Counted from the stretch's first letter, positions 1 to 9,875 are shown. The stretch is DNA of 64,000 nt from Rhodopseudomonas palustris (GCF_034479375.1 NZ_CP140155.1:3448501-3512500), one strand, 5' to 3'. The notes: generated by a model not told the origin, from the sequence alone. Numbers and translations: made by a program.

Positions 1-378
1 GCGGCGGACGTCCCTGATGAAGCCGTCGAGATCGTCGCCCTTGATCTCGGTGACGCCCGTGGTGCAGATCCCGATCACGTCGGGCTTGGTGCGGCCAACG
101 ATGTTGACGATCGCCTGCTCGACATTCTCGAAGCCGCCGAGCACGGTGGCGACTTCGCTCATCGCGGTGGTCTGCATCGGGATCTGTTCGCGGAAGTGCC
201 GCACGAACAGCACCAGCCCGAACGAAGTGCAGCCCTGCGAGCCGTGCAGCAGCGGCATCGCATTGCGCAGCCCCATCAAGGCCAGCGCCGCGCCGAGCGG
301 CTGACTCATCCGCAGCGGATTGACGGTGCAAGCCTTGCTTGACGTGACGACTTTCGTCGATGTCACAACCTCGGCCAT
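1..378 (-). CDS. nifN: NifN, nitrogenase FeMo-cofactor scaffold subunit (partial)
   Basis: Only the first 126 codons are in the window; the gene runs off the left edge. NifN pairs with NifE to form the scaffold on which the FeMo-cofactor precursor made by NifB matures. The visible N-terminus has the nitrogenase component 1 signature: a Cys-containing start (KACTVNP), then SQPLGAALALMGL and LLHGSQGC, which parallel the NifK P-cluster region, and GICTTGVTEIKGDD. The ATG at 378 lies one base beyond the nifE stop, so nifE and nifN are translationally coupled in one operon. Identity is clear from sequence and position. Confidence 0.95.
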   Translation of the reverse strand, partial: MAEVVTSTKVVTSSKACTVNPLRMSQPLGAALALMGLRNAMPLLHGSQGCTSFGLVLFVRHFREQIPMQTTAMSEVATVLGGFENVEQAIVNIVGRTKPDVIGICTTGVTEIKGDDLDGFIRDVRR

Positions 379-379
379 C

Positions 380-1846
380 TCACGCCACCTTTGCGGCGGG
401 CGCGGCCTCGGCGGCGCGCTGAGCGTCGTCGGCCGCATTGGCGGCGTCGGCGCGGGTTTCCCAGCTCACTTCGTCCCACGGCGGCGCCGAGCGGACCTGG
501 TCCCAGATCGGGTTCGACAGCGCCTTGTCGATCTGCCGCACCATCTCGACGATGCCGACATAGCCACAGTACGCGTAGGAGCGCTCCTGGTTGATATCCA
601 TCCAGGGCATCCGCGCCTTCAGCGCGACGAATTGCGAGCGCCCGCCCGACAGCATGATGTCGGCCTGCGCCTCTTTCAGCATCTTGTACATTTCGCGCGG
701 CCGCAGATCGTCGATCAGATGGACGTCGGGGCTCATCTCCTTGAGCCGCTCCTTGTCCTCCTTGGTCGACTTCTTGACGCTGGTGCCGACGATGGTCAGC
801 CCGGCTTCCTGCAGCGCCAGCACCACCGACCACGACTTCACGCCGCCGGTGATCAGCAGCACCTTTTTGCCTGCGAGCCGCGGCGTATAGGCCTTGATGG
901 CGGCCCAGGCCTTCGCCTCCTCGCGCGCGATCAGCGCCTCGACGCGGTCCATCAGCTCGGCGTCGGCGCCGCGCGCGATCAGCAGCCTGGCGATCTGGCG
1001 CAGCGAATCCGAGGTGTCGGTGATGCCGTAGAACGAGCCTTCGAAGTACGGAATGCCGTAGCGCTCTTCCATCTTGCGGGCGACATTGATCATCGCGGTC
1101 GAGCACACCATCATGGCGGCGCGGGCGCGATGCGACTGCGCCACCTCGTGATAGCGCGCGTCGCCCGACAGGCAGGACAGGATGCGGATGCCGAGTTCGT
1201 CGAGCAGCGGCTTGACCTGCCACAGCTCGCCCGCGACGTTGTATTCGCCGATGATGTTGATGTCGTAGGCGGTGGTGACTTCCGGCTCCTGGGTGCCGAT
1301 CACGTAGTCGAGCATCGCCTCGCCGGCGAGCTTGTTGCCGAGATTCTTCGGGCCGACGAAGCCCGGCGCGATGATCGGGATGCAGGGCTTGCCGAATTTC
1401 TCGGCCGCCACCTTGCAGACCGCGACGATGTCGTCGCCCATCATCGCCGGCACGCAGGTCTGATACACGAACACCGCCGGCGGGTCGTACTTCTCGATGA
1501 TTTCCTTGATCGACCGGAACAGCCGCTTCTCGCCGCCGAACACGACGTCGTTCTCGCTCATGTCGGTGGTGAAGCCTGTGCGATACAGCTTCGAGCCCGA
1601 CGATTTGGTGCCGCGATTGTCCCAGGACGAGCCTTCGCAGGCGATCGGGCCGTGCACCAGATGGGCGACGTCGACGATCGGCTGCAGCGCGATCTTGGCG
1701 CCGTCGAAAGCGCAGCCGCCGGCCGCGCCGCCGGGCTGCAGCGGTTTGCTGCAGCCCTTCTTGCGTTGCTTCTCGGACTTGGCCTGATTGTCCGCACAGC
1801 CGGGCTCGTTGAAGACATCTTGGATCTTGTCTGCGAGACGGCTCAT
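380..1846 (-). CDS. nifE: NifE, nitrogenase FeMo-cofactor scaffold subunit
   Basis: The 488-residue protein is the alpha-like subunit of the NifEN scaffold and is homologous to NifD. The N-terminal half carries [18 protein letters not shown] and [20 protein letters not shown], and later [12 protein letters not shown], the usual nitrogenase component 1 motifs with scaffold-type residues. The C-terminus has an Ala-rich tail that varies between species. The gene lies 51 bases after nifK and one base before nifN, so it belongs to nifHDKEN. Length and motifs are normal for the family. Confidence 0.97.
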   Translation of the reverse strand: MSRLADKIQDVFNEPGCADNQAKSEKQRKKGCSKPLQPGGAAGGCAFDGAKIALQPIVDVAHLVHGPIACEGSSWDNRGTKSSGSKLYRTGFTTDMSENDVVFGGEKRLFRSIKEIIEKYDPPAVFVYQTCVPAMMGDDIVAVCKVAAEKFGKPCIPIIAPGFVGPKNLGNKLAGEAMLDYVIGTQEPEVTTAYDINIIGEYNVAGELWQVKPLLDELGIRILSCLSGDARYHEVAQSHRARAAMMVCSTAMINVARKMEERYGIPYFEGSFYGITDTSDSLRQIARLLIARGADAELMDRVEALIAREEAKAWAAIKAYTPRLAGKKVLLITGGVKSWSVVLALQEAGLTIVGTSVKKSTKEDKERLKEMSPDVHLIDDLRPREMYKMLKEAQADIMLSGGRSQFVALKARMPWMDINQERSYAYCGYVGIVEMVRQIDKALSNPIWDQVRSAPPWDEVSWETRADAANAADDAQRAAEAAPAAKVA

Positions 1847-1897
1847 GCGACGCTCCTGAGGATCAGGTAGTCCGAGACTTTGGTATCGCCTTCGGCA

Positions 1898-3457
1898 TCA
1901 GCGGATGATGTCGAAGGACAGGTCGGTCTTGCCGGCGATGTTGGTGGCCTTGTCCATTTCGTCGAAGATCTTGTCGAGGATCTTGACCAGCACGTTCATC
2001 GTGCCCTGGTAGCCCCAGATCGGCGAGCGGTGATGGTGGTGGCGATCGAACACCGGGAAGCCCATGCGGATCAGCGGCGTGCCGGTGTCGCGCTCGAGAT
2101 ACTTGCCGTAGGTGTTGCCGATCATGAAGTCGACCGGCTCGGTGAACAGCAGCGAGCGCAGGTGCCAGAGATCCTTGCCGGCATAGACCTTGCAGTTCGT
2201 GCCGAACGGCGAGGACGCCAGCAGTTCGTTGACCTTGGCTTCCCAGTTCTTGTTGCCGTTGGTGGCGAGGATGTGGGTCGGTTCGCCGCCGAGCTCGAGG
2301 ATGAATTCGGCCAGGCCGTAGCACAGGTCCGGATCGCCGAAGATCGCGAACTTCTTGCCGTGGATGTGCGCCGAGGAGTCGCCGATGGCGTCGACCAGCC
2401 GGCCGCGCTCCTTGGTCAGCGCTTCGGGGATCGCCTTGCCGGTGATCCGCGACACCGCCTGCAGGAAGCGGTCGGTGCCGGTGATGCCGATCGGTGAGTT
2501 GAGCGCGACCACTTCCTGGCCGTGCGCCGCGATCGTCGCCAGCGTCTTTTCGGTGCAGAATTCCTGCATCGAGATCGTGCCCTTGGCGTGGATGGCGTTG
2601 GCGGCCTGCTCCAGCGTGGTGCCGCCGTCATACATCCGGAATTCGCCGTCGGCCGGGGTGTCCCAGACGTCGCTGTTGTCGCCGAAGATGGTGTAGTCGA
2701 CTCCCATCAATTCGAAGATCCGCTTGACCTCGCGGATGTTGCCGACGGTGTTGCCGTCGAAACCGCCGAGGAAGTTGACCGACTCGTTGGGCTGGCGCTC
2801 GAGCTTCGGCGTGGTGCCGGACTTGCCGTCCCAGAAATGCTCGACCACGCCCTTCATGGTGTTGTCGTAGCCGGTGATGTGGCTGCCGACGAACGCCGGG
2901 GTGTGGGCGTAGGTGACGTCGAAGTCCTGCGGAACCGAGCCCTTTTCCTTCGCGTTCTTGATGAAGGCGTTGAGGTCGTCGCCGATCACTTCGGCCATGC
3001 AGGTGGTCGACACCGCGATCATCTTCGGCTTGTACAGCGCGTAGGAATTCGCCAGGCCGTCGATCATGTTGTTGAGGCCGCCGAACACCGCGGCGTCTTC
3101 GGTCATCGACGACGAGACGCAGGAGGTCGGCTCCTTGAAGTGCCGCGAGAAGTGGCTGCGATAATACGCGACGCAACCCTGCGAGCCGTGCACGAACGGC
3201 AGCGTCTTCTCGAAGCCCACCGCGGCGAACACCGCGCCGAGCGGCTGGCAGGCCTTGGCCGGGTTGATGACCAGGGCTTCACGCGCGAAGTTCTTGTCCT
3301 GATATTCCTTGGTCTTGGTCCAGTCCGACACGCGCGCCACTTCGGCTTCGCCGACGGCGTTTTCGAACTGCTTGCGCTTGTTGTCCATCATGTCCGCGTA
3401 TTCGGGCTGATGGAAGAGATCGAAATGATCCCGGATCTTTTCTACGGTCTCGGTCAT
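1898..3457 (-). CDS. nifK: Nitrogenase molybdenum-iron protein beta chain
   Basis: NifK forms the alpha2-beta2 MoFe protein with NifD and holds the P-cluster at the subunit interface. I take the start at the ATG at 3457 ([12 protein letters not shown], 519 residues). The frame stays open 18 codons further upstream, but that stretch is not NifK-like. With this start the P-cluster cysteines fall at C70, C95 and C153, the same numbers as in Azotobacter NifK. Motifs include [16 protein letters not shown] and [12 protein letters not shown]. It follows nifD by 92 bases in the same operon. Confidence 0.97.
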   Translation of the reverse strand: MTETVEKIRDHFDLFHQPEYADMMDNKRKQFENAVGEAEVARVSDWTKTKEYQDKNFAREALVINPAKACQPLGAVFAAVGFEKTLPFVHGSQGCVAYYRSHFSRHFKEPTSCVSSSMTEDAAVFGGLNNMIDGLANSYALYKPKMIAVSTTCMAEVIGDDLNAFIKNAKEKGSVPQDFDVTYAHTPAFVGSHITGYDNTMKGVVEHFWDGKSGTTPKLERQPNESVNFLGGFDGNTVGNIREVKRIFELMGVDYTIFGDNSDVWDTPADGEFRMYDGGTTLEQAANAIHAKGTISMQEFCTEKTLATIAAHGQEVVALNSPIGITGTDRFLQAVSRITGKAIPEALTKERGRLVDAIGDSSAHIHGKKFAIFGDPDLCYGLAEFILELGGEPTHILATNGNKNWEAKVNELLASSPFGTNCKVYAGKDLWHLRSLLFTEPVDFMIGNTYGKYLERDTGTPLIRMGFPVFDRHHHHRSPIWGYQGTMNVLVKILDKIFDEMDKATNIAGKTDLSFDIIR

Positions 3458-3549
3458 GTTGATGTTCTTTCCCAAGGAATTCGGGGACACGGGGCTTCCG
3501 GTGGATCGCACCGGAAGCCTGTGTGACGAGTTGGTTCAGCTCAGAACCT

Positions 3550-5013
3550 TCAGCTCCAAGGCGCCTTGGTCAGCTTCCAGATCGGGGCGTTGATGGCGAT
3601 GTCCATGTCGCGGGCGAAGATGGCGAAGCCGTCATAGCCGTGATACGGGCCGGAATAGTCCCACGAGTGCATCTGGCGGAACGGCACACCCATCTTCTGG
3701 AAGATGTACTTTTCCTTGATGCCGGAGCCGACCAGATCGGGCCGGACCTTCTCGACGAACTTCTCGAATTCGTAGCCGGTGACGTCGTCGTAGATCAGCG
3801 TGCCGTCCTTCACGTAGTGGGTGGTGCGCTGATAGTCGTCGTTGTGGCCGAATTCATAGCCGGTGCCGACCACTTCCATGCCGAGATCTTCGTAGGCGCC
3901 GATGACGTGGCGCGGACGCAGGCCGCCGACATAGAGCATGACCTTCTTGCCTTCGAGGCGCGGACGATAGCGATCGACGATCGCCTGCATCCGCGGCTTG
4001 TACTTGGCGATGACGCGCTCGGCGCCTTCCTTGATCTTGTCGTCGAACTTCGCGGCGATCTCGCGCAACGAGGCTTCGATCTTGGTCGGGCCGAAGAAAT
4101 TGTACTCGACCCACGGGATCCCGAACTTCTCTTCCATGTGCCGCGTGATGTAGTTCATCGAGCGGTAGCAGTGCAGAATGTTCAGCTTCGCCTTCGGGGT
4201 GTTCTCCAGCTCGGCGATGGTGCCGTCGCCGGACCACTGCGCGATCACCCGCAGGCCCATTTCCTCGAGCAGGATGCGCGAGGCCCAGGCGTCGCCGCCG
4301 ATGTTGTAGTCGCCGATGATCGCGACGTCATAGGGGGTCGATTCGAAGGTGGCGACCTTGTCGCCGGCCTTGTCGAACACCCAGTCGCGGATCACGTCGT
4401 TGGCGATGTGGTGGCCGAGCGACTGCGACACGCCGCGGAAGCCTTCGCAGCGCACCGGGATGATCGGCTTGCCGTCATACTGCTTGGTCTTGGCCTTGGA
4501 GACCGCCTCGATGTCGTCGCCGATCAGACCGATCGGGCATTCCGACTGCACCGAAATGCCGCGATTCAGCGGAAACAGCTCCTGAATTTCGTCGATGATC
4601 TTGCCGAGCTTCTTGTCGCCGCCGAAGACGATGTCCTTCTCCTGGAAGTCGGAGGTGAACTGCATCGTGCCGAAGGTGTCGATGCCGGTGACGCCCTTGT
4701 AGTAGTTGCGGCGCGAGCCCCAGGAATACTGGCCGCAGCCGACCGGGCCGTGGCTGATATGGACCATGTCCTTGATCGGACCCCACACCACGCCCTTGGA
4801 GCCGGCGTAGGCGCAGCCGCGGATCGTCATCACGCCCGGGATCGACTTGATGTTGGACTTGACCGAGCACTCGGCCTTTTCGGCCTCGTAGGTGTTGAGG
4901 TGCTTGGCGCGGCGCTTGGCGGATTTGTCCGGATAGGCTTCCAGGACTTCGCCGATCAGCTGCTTGTTGCGTTCCTTGATGTCCGCGGGGGATTCTGCGA
5001 CTGCGGTGCTCAT
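3550..5013 (-). CDS. nifD: Nitrogenase molybdenum-iron protein alpha chain
   Basis: The 487-residue NifD carries the active-site FeMo-cofactor. P-cluster ligands are visible as C67, C93 and C159. The cofactor ligands are C282 (in LHCYRSMNY) and H449 (in [12 protein letters not shown]), each offset by five to seven from Azotobacter numbering. All catalytic ligands are therefore intact and this is the molybdenum form, not Vnf or Anf. There is no delta-subunit gene next to it, which agrees. The gene sits 65 bases after nifH. Confidence 0.98.
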   Translation of the reverse strand: MSTAVAESPADIKERNKQLIGEVLEAYPDKSAKRRAKHLNTYEAEKAECSVKSNIKSIPGVMTIRGCAYAGSKGVVWGPIKDMVHISHGPVGCGQYSWGSRRNYYKGVTGIDTFGTMQFTSDFQEKDIVFGGDKKLGKIIDEIQELFPLNRGISVQSECPIGLIGDDIEAVSKAKTKQYDGKPIIPVRCEGFRGVSQSLGHHIANDVIRDWVFDKAGDKVATFESTPYDVAIIGDYNIGGDAWASRILLEEMGLRVIAQWSGDGTIAELENTPKAKLNILHCYRSMNYITRHMEEKFGIPWVEYNFFGPTKIEASLREIAAKFDDKIKEGAERVIAKYKPRMQAIVDRYRPRLEGKKVMLYVGGLRPRHVIGAYEDLGMEVVGTGYEFGHNDDYQRTTHYVKDGTLIYDDVTGYEFEKFVEKVRPDLVGSGIKEKYIFQKMGVPFRQMHSWDYSGPYHGYDGFAIFARDMDIAINAPIWKLTKAPWS

Positions 5014-5078
5014 CGTTGTTCCTCGGTTAGGGGCCGCCGGGGAGCCGGCCGCGCGAGGCGGCCGGCCCGGCTGATGGA

Positions 5079-6035
<957 letters not shown>

Positions 6036-6129
6036 TCATTCCGTTAAAACCGTCGCACGGCTCAGAAGCGGATGTTGCCCTTCGCTGAGACTGCTCAGCC
6101 AACATCCCTCGCCTTGCTGATCCCTGTTT

Positions 6130-6145
6130 TGCAACCGCCGTGCCA
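6130..6145 (-). promoter_or_regulatory. Sigma-54 (-24/-12) promoter of nifHDKEN
   Basis: Read on the minus strand the site is TGGCAC, five bases, then TTGCA, an exact match to the RpoN consensus with GG and GC in correct spacing. It lies about 150 bases before the nifH ATG, with two NifA sites further upstream. The expected transcript start is near 6119. Confidence 0.9.
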
Positions 6146-6215
6146 ATCGCTGCGGCGAACGAAAAGGCGAGCGTTTACGAGCGGATAGCGAACAATCGGG
6201 GATGTCCTACGCAGA

Positions 6216-6231
6216 TGTTTCGAATCCGACA
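6216..6231. promoter_or_regulatory. NifA upstream activator site, nifH-proximal
   Basis: TGT, ten bases, ACA exactly matches the NifA binding consensus. It lies about 70 bases upstream of the -24 element of the nifH promoter, a usual distance for activation through DNA looping. Confidence 0.8.
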
Positions 6232-6265
6232 TGCGGCGCCGTCGGCCGACATCGCGGGGATTGGC

Positions 6266-6281
6266 TGTTAGAAACGAAACA
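6266..6281. promoter_or_regulatory. NifA upstream activator site, nifH-distal
   Basis: A second exact TGT-N10-ACA element starts 50 bases beyond the first, close to five helical turns, so both could lie on one DNA face. Confidence 0.75.
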
Positions 6282-6342
6282 AACTGATACCGGTGGCGGG
6301 GCTACACGAGAGATCGTCGCAATTGGCGTTCCGCCATCGCCC

Positions 6343-6423
6343 CGTCATTGCGAGGAGCGACAGCGACGAAGCAATCCACGCCACGGATGTGGCCTGGATT
6401 GCTTCGCTTCGCTCGCAATGACG
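6343..6423. repeat. REP-like palindromic intergenic repeat (CGTCATTGCGAGGAGC type)
   Basis: The element starts CGTCATTGCGAGGAGC and ends with the complementary GCTCGCAATGACG, with inner arms GAAGCAATCCA and TGGATTGCTTC. A near copy is at 61351-61434. It lies upstream of the NifA sites, between nifH and the SIR2-like gene, and codes for nothing. Confidence 0.85.
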
Positions 6424-6501
6424 GAGACGCCGACTGCTCGGCCGCGTCGGCATACCCGGCCTTAGGCTGGGCATCACGTCTTCTGCGCTCTGTGGCCAAG
6501 A

Positions 6502-6533
6502 CGTGGATGGCCGGGACAAGCCCGGCCATGACG
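6502..6533. repeat. Short palindrome, ATGGCCGGG/CCCGGCCAT family
   Basis: Nine-base inverted arms (6507-6515 and 6521-6529) surround ACAAG. The same motif forms both ends of the larger repeat at 55142-55229. Lying just after the stop of the SIR2-like gene, it may also act as a transcript 3' end. Confidence 0.6.
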
Positions 6534-6562
6534 CGAAGGATGCGTGTGGTGAGTGAGACGAG

Positions 6563-7465
6563 CTACGCCGGCAGGCTCTGGTCCTGCAGCATCGGCGCCA
6601 GCGCCGCGACGAACTTCGCCAGCGGCCAGTCGATCCGCTCGATGGCCTGCTCTTCGAGGAAGCGCTCTTCGTTGCGGGTCAGGGTGTCGGGCAACACCGC
6701 CCAGTGGCGCGCCGAGGAGCGCTTCATGATCTGACGCGCGAACAGACGATCGAGCTGATTGTCGAAGCGGCAGCCCATGAACAGGAAATGCCGGCCGCGG
6801 CGCAGCTCCTGCACCGAAAACGGGATCGGCGTCTGAATGTCGATCTCGGTCAGGACCTCGACGAAGTCACTGTCGGACACCAGATAGTTGGTGGCCGGCG
6901 CCACCGAGCCGAGCGGCTGATACAGCAGCGTCGCCCAGGCCTGCGCCTCGTCGGGCGTCGGCGCGAACAGCGGCATTTCGCCCTCGACGACATTCGGATC
7001 GGGCCCGGTCGCCTCGCTGCCGTCGGGGCGATAGTAATTGATCCAGCGGCCGTGATGCTCGGTCTGGCTGACGCCCTGCGCCATGCCCCAATCGGCGCGA
7101 CCCGCGAGCGCCTTCTGCGGCACGTCGTCATACCAGGCATGCACCAGCAACGGCAGATCGGGAATCGCCGCCAGCATCCGGTGCAACTGGTTCGGCGTGG
7201 CCGAGGCGCGAAAGGCTTCGGTCATCAGCGACGACAGCGTCTTGCGGTGCTTGAAATTCTCGATGTACTGCGCCGCGCCGGTGAGATTGGTGCGGACCTT
7301 GTGCGGCACCGTCGTCTTCGCGGTCAGCCGCGCCACCAACTCCAGCGGAGTCGCCGGAATCGGACAGGCCTCGCCGCCGAGCGCGAGCGCGCCGCAGCCG
7401 AGATAGGGAATGGCCTTGCCTCGCGCGAAGGCCGCGGCGACGTCATCGAGCAGTTGGGCCGGCAT
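6563..7465 (-). CDS. SIR2-like domain protein, last gene of the nif accessory operon
   Basis: The 300-residue protein resembles the SIR2-like (SIR2_2) NAD-binding fold. It has a glycine motif PYLGCGAL (residues 20-27), a region PLLVHAWYDD (105-114) where family members have a TTNYD-like motif, YQPLGSV (182-188) where a catalytic HG is expected, and FLFMGCRFDNQLDRLF (227-242), like the closing FLGYS-type motif. The expected catalytic Asn and His look replaced. I start at the ATG at 7465 because AAGGAG lies six bases before it; an in-frame ATG at 7480 overlaps the upstream stop. The operon position implies NifA control. The function in nitrogen fixation is unknown and the fold call is tentative. 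Confidence 0.6.
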   Translation of the reverse strand: MPAQLLDDVAAAFARGKAIPYLGCGALALGGEACPIPATPLELVARLTAKTTVPHKVRTNLTGAAQYIENFKHRKTLSSLMTEAFRASATPNQLHRMLAAIPDLPLLVHAWYDDVPQKALAGRADWGMAQGVSQTEHHGRWINYYRPDGSEATGPDPNVVEGEMPLFAPTPDEAQAWATLLYQPLGSVAPATNYLVSDSDFVEVLTEIDIQTPIPFSVQELRRGRHFLFMGCRFDNQLDRLFARQIMKRSSARHWAVLPDTLTRNEERFLEEQAIERIDWPLAKFVAALAPMLQDQSLPA

Positions 7466-7476
7466 AGCGGTCTCCT

Positions 7477-7764
7477 TCACGACGCCCGCGATGGCGCGGC
7501 GGCTTTGTGATACGCGACGACCAGGCCGGTCGCCCGGGCGGGATCGCCGGTGATCGTCCAGCAGTGATCCGAACTGTCGACCAGGTAGAGGCTCAGTTGC
7601 GGACAGACGCGAAACGGTTGCTCATGATCGACGTCGGAGGCGTCGCATTGGGTCAGCGACAGGCCCGGAAAATGCTGCCGCAGGTTTGCCACCAGTTTGC
7701 CGCAAGCCTCCGTGTCGCCGAGCAGCGCGTCCAGCCGGGTGAGATCGTCGGCGGAAAGCGCCAT
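7477..7764 (-). CDS. Small conserved-looking nif-operon protein of unknown function
   Basis: This 95-residue soluble protein is not one I can name firmly; it may belong to a nif-linked domain of unknown function. The N-terminus is helical and acidic (LSADDLTRLDALLGDTEACGKL), followed by a beta-rich part with the Cys-containing segments TQCDASDV, RVCPQLSLYLVD and DHCWTITGD. It starts two bases after the nifT stop and its own stop precedes the SIR2-like gene, so it is translated as part of the nif accessory operon. There is no signal peptide or membrane segment. Confidence 0.75.
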   Translation of the reverse strand: MALSADDLTRLDALLGDTEACGKLVANLRQHFPGLSLTQCDASDVDHEQPFRVCPQLSLYLVDSSDHCWTITGDPARATGLVVAYHKAAAPSRAS

Positions 7765-7766
7765 GA

Positions 7767-7973
7767 TCAGGCCAGCTTGCGGGCTTCGACGGTAATCGGC
7801 AGCCGGGTATCGGCCGCCATCGCCGGTAGTTCGAGCTGCCAGCCATTCGCCAGCGTGACTTTACCGCCCCACAAGTCCGGGTTTTCCATATCGATAATCG
7901 CCTCTTCGAGATCCTTCTTGGCCACATAGGCCGAAAGCTTGCCCTGCTCCGATCTGCGGATCATTACTTTCAT
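7767..7973 (-). CDS. nifT: NifT/FixU family protein
   Basis: The 68-residue protein matches the small NifT/FixU family throughout: MKVMIRR at the start, SAYVAKKDLEEAI, LWGGKVTLANGWQLELP and the ending LPITVEARKL. NifT is commonly co-transcribed with nif structural or cofactor genes; its biochemical role is unsettled. Here it lies 12 bases after the second nifZ. Confidence 0.93.
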   Translation of the reverse strand: MKVMIRRSEQGKLSAYVAKKDLEEAIIDMENPDLWGGKVTLANGWQLELPAMAADTRLPITVEARKLA

Positions 7974-7985
7974 CGATTCAAGTCC

Positions 7986-8246
7986 TTACATTTGGCCGGC
8001 GCGCGACGGCGCGAGCGGGGCGATTTCGTCCTCGAGGCAGCCGACGACGCGATTGCCTGCGAATTCAACCAGATAGACCGGCCGTTGAGTCTCTTCGTGC
8101 AGTCCGATCCGGACGATCTCGCCGGCATCGCCGCTCTTCACCAGCAGCGCATCGAGCGGCGCGTCCGGAAAGCTGCCGTCGTTGAAGAGGTCGATCTCGG
8201 CGCGAACCGGTTGACCCCATTGATATTTCGGCTCCGGCCCCATCAC
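7986..8246 (-). CDS. nifZ: NifZ family protein, second copy
   Basis: An 86-residue NifZ-like protein. It keeps the family pattern of a short SH3-like fold: YQWGQPVRAEIDLFNDGSFP near the start, then LLVKSGDAGEIVRIGLH and VYLVEFAGNRVVGCLEDEI. NifZ helps assemble P-clusters on NifDK. The start codon overlaps the stop of the first nifZ (ATGA), so the two paralogues are translationally coupled. This copy is shorter and more diverged. Confidence 0.85.
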   Translation of the reverse strand: MMGPEPKYQWGQPVRAEIDLFNDGSFPDAPLDALLVKSGDAGEIVRIGLHEETQRPVYLVEFAGNRVVGCLEDEIAPLAPSRAGQM

Positions 8247-8542
8247 GCGACCTGCTGCGAGGCGGGCTGCTCGACCTCGGCCGAGATCAGCTCCTTGCGC
8301 TTCATGCCGACGATGCGGCCTTGGGCCACGAAGTCGACGCCGTAGATGTAGAACTGCTGCAGGAACGTGCCGATCGAGACGACGTAACCCTCGTCGCCCT
8401 TCTTCACCAGCACGTCGCCGATTTCCTTGCCCGGAAAAGTGCCGTCGTTACGGACGTTGATCTTCGCCCTAACCTTCTGGCCGTATTCGAATTCCGGCGG
8501 ACCATCGAGTTCGACGATGTCGCTGTCGCGGCTGATATTCAT
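8243..8542 (-). CDS. nifZ: NifZ, P-cluster assembly protein, first copy
   Basis: The 99-residue protein has the NifZ signature FEYGQKVRAKINVRNDGTFP, then GDVLVKKGDEGYVVSIGTFL and IYGVDFVAQGRIVGMKRKEL. The correct start is the ATG at 8542, which overlaps the stop of the LRV gene as ATGA. A longer open frame through this region belongs to another gene in a different frame. It is followed at once by a second nifZ. Confidence 0.9.
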   Translation of the reverse strand: MNISRDSDIVELDGPPEFEYGQKVRAKINVRNDGTFPGKEIGDVLVKKGDEGYVVSIGTFLQQFYIYGVDFVAQGRIVGMKRKELISAEVEQPASQQVA

Positions 8543-9345
8543 GGTGTCGACTCCGTCACGGGCGTTGCATGGGGTTGGGACGAAACCGATCGCGCCGGCC
8601 CGGTGAAGCCGGTGCGGCTGCGGACCAGCTCGCGCACCAGCGGGTCGGGATCGTCGAGCAGTTCGGTCAGTTCGTAAGTGTCGATGCGGCTCGCCACTTC
8701 GTAGCGAATCCGCCAGTCTGGATCGTCGATCATCGCCAGCAGCCGGCCGGGCGACATCCGCCGCGCCGCCTCGAGCCGGACGTCGCCGTCCTTGTCGATC
8801 GCGATCTGCGCCAGCCATTCCGGGCCGATCCGGCGCGCCACTTCGCGGCGGACGCCGCTGTCGGGATCGAGCACCAGCAGCGGCAGCAACCCGGGCGACG
8901 CCCGTTTCGCCACGATCTGACGGACGTAGTAGTCGCTGTCGTTGACCATCGGCCGCAGATCCTCGTCGGAAAGCACCGAGGCGATGCGGATCCGCACTTC
9001 GCGATGCGGGTCGGTGCGCAGCGGCAGCAGATAGCGCTTCGGCAGCCGCCGCGCCGCGCTCCAGCGCACGGTCTCGTCGGGGTCCTGCAACAGGCGCGGC
9101 AATAGGAACACGGTGGCGTAGCCGGCCGCGACCGCGCGGGTTTCGAAATAGGGATGCATCAGATAATCGTCGGCGAGCGCACGATTCTGCTGGAAGAAGC
9201 GCTCCAGCCGCCGCGCATAGCGATCCTGCACGCAGGCCTTCTTCAGTTCGCAACGGCCGGCCGACAGCAGCTCGCGGTGCGGGCAAGACGCGCAATCGAC
9301 CTCGTTGCCTTGCCAGTCGAGGGCCTCGTCGATGTCAGTCGTCAT
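8539..9345 (-). CDS. LRV iron-sulfur protein (leucine-rich-repeat variant, nif-associated)
   Basis: The 268-residue protein begins with a cysteine cluster C18-x2-C21-x10-C32-x5-C38 (CASCPHRE, GRCELKKAC), the layout of the LRV-type [4Fe-4S] domain first known from an Azotobacter nif-region protein. From about residue 65 to 245 it consists of short alpha-helical repeats with a recurring D(P/S)D core (DPDETVRWSAARRLP, DPDSGVRREVARRIG, DPDWRIRYEVASRID, DPDPLVRELV), giving a HEAT-like solenoid. The role is probably protein-protein contact in cluster assembly, by inference. The C-terminal 25 residues look disordered. Confidence 0.85.
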   Translation of the reverse strand: MTTDIDEALDWQGNEVDCASCPHRELLSAGRCELKKACVQDRYARRLERFFQQNRALADDYLMHPYFETRAVAAGYATVFLLPRLLQDPDETVRWSAARRLPKRYLLPLRTDPHREVRIRIASVLSDEDLRPMVNDSDYYVRQIVAKRASPGLLPLLVLDPDSGVRREVARRIGPEWLAQIAIDKDGDVRLEAARRMSPGRLLAMIDDPDWRIRYEVASRIDTYELTELLDDPDPLVRELVRSRTGFTGPARSVSSQPHATPVTESTP

Positions 9346-9874
9346 CGACCTCCCCTATCCGCCGCCAGACGTCGTGCAGCACGCCGGCATTGACCTTGTC
9401 GGACGGGTCGAGTTCGAGCAGCTTCTCGATCGCGGCGTGGCCTTCGTCGACATCGCCGACCCGCATCCGCAAGTACGCATAGGCTTTCAGCGCGAACAGA
9501 TAGAACCGCGGCAGGATGGCGGCGAAGCTGGAAAATTCGGCGTCGGTGCGCCGGACCTTGCGCCAGTCGGCGTCGAGCCCGTTGTCGCGCGCCGCCTTCG
9601 CCAGGCAGATCTCGGCGACGCGCAGCGCCTCATCGAGCCGGCCTTTGTAGAAATAGAAGCGGTACAGCCCGATCAGCACGGCGGCGTGATCGGGCGCCAA
9701 CGCCTGGGCCTCGCGCAGATGCTGCTCGGCGATCGCCTCGCTCTGATAGTCGCGTCCGGCCAGTTCGAGATGCCGCTGCGCCTCGGCCGGCAGCCCCGCA
9801 CCGAGCAACGCGCCGCCGAGCAGCGACTGCTCGGGTCCGGACATCGTCAGCTCGCTGTGCAGGACATCCGGCAT
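9335..9874 (-). CDS. TPR-repeat protein of the nif operon
   Basis: The 179-residue soluble protein is helical with tetratricopeptide-like segments: AEQHLREAQALAPDHAAVLIGLYRFYFYKG followed by RLDEALRVAEICLAKAA, and at the C-terminus GDVDEGHAAIEKLLELDPSDKVNAG. It overlaps the start of the LRV gene by 11 bases, so the two helical-repeat proteins are co-translated and may act together. No enzymatic motif is visible. A scaffold or chaperone role in nitrogenase maturation is inference only. Confidence 0.8.
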   Translation of the reverse strand: MPDVLHSELTMSGPEQSLLGGALLGAGLPAEAQRHLELAGRDYQSEAIAEQHLREAQALAPDHAAVLIGLYRFYFYKGRLDEALRVAEICLAKAARDNGLDADWRKVRRTDAEFSSFAAILPRFYLFALKAYAYLRMRVGDVDEGHAAIEKLLELDPSDKVNAGVLHDVWRRIGEVDDD

Positions 9875-9875
9875 T

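Noticed and set aside
320..1870. Long plus-strand open frame across nifE
   Set aside because: It is a complementary-strand shadow of nifE in GC-rich DNA; its protein is Arg/Asp/His-rich and resembles no family. The same applies to plus-strand frames over nifK, nifD, cbbT and others.
6343..6423. CRISPR array or insertion sequence at the intergenic palindromes
   Set aside because: These are single palindromic elements of 80-190 bases without regular spacers, transposase genes or target duplications that I can see.
8243..9295. A 350-codon minus-strand frame covering nifZ and part of the LRV gene
   Set aside because: Only its last 99 codons are real (nifZ). The upstream part is an alternative frame of the LRV gene.
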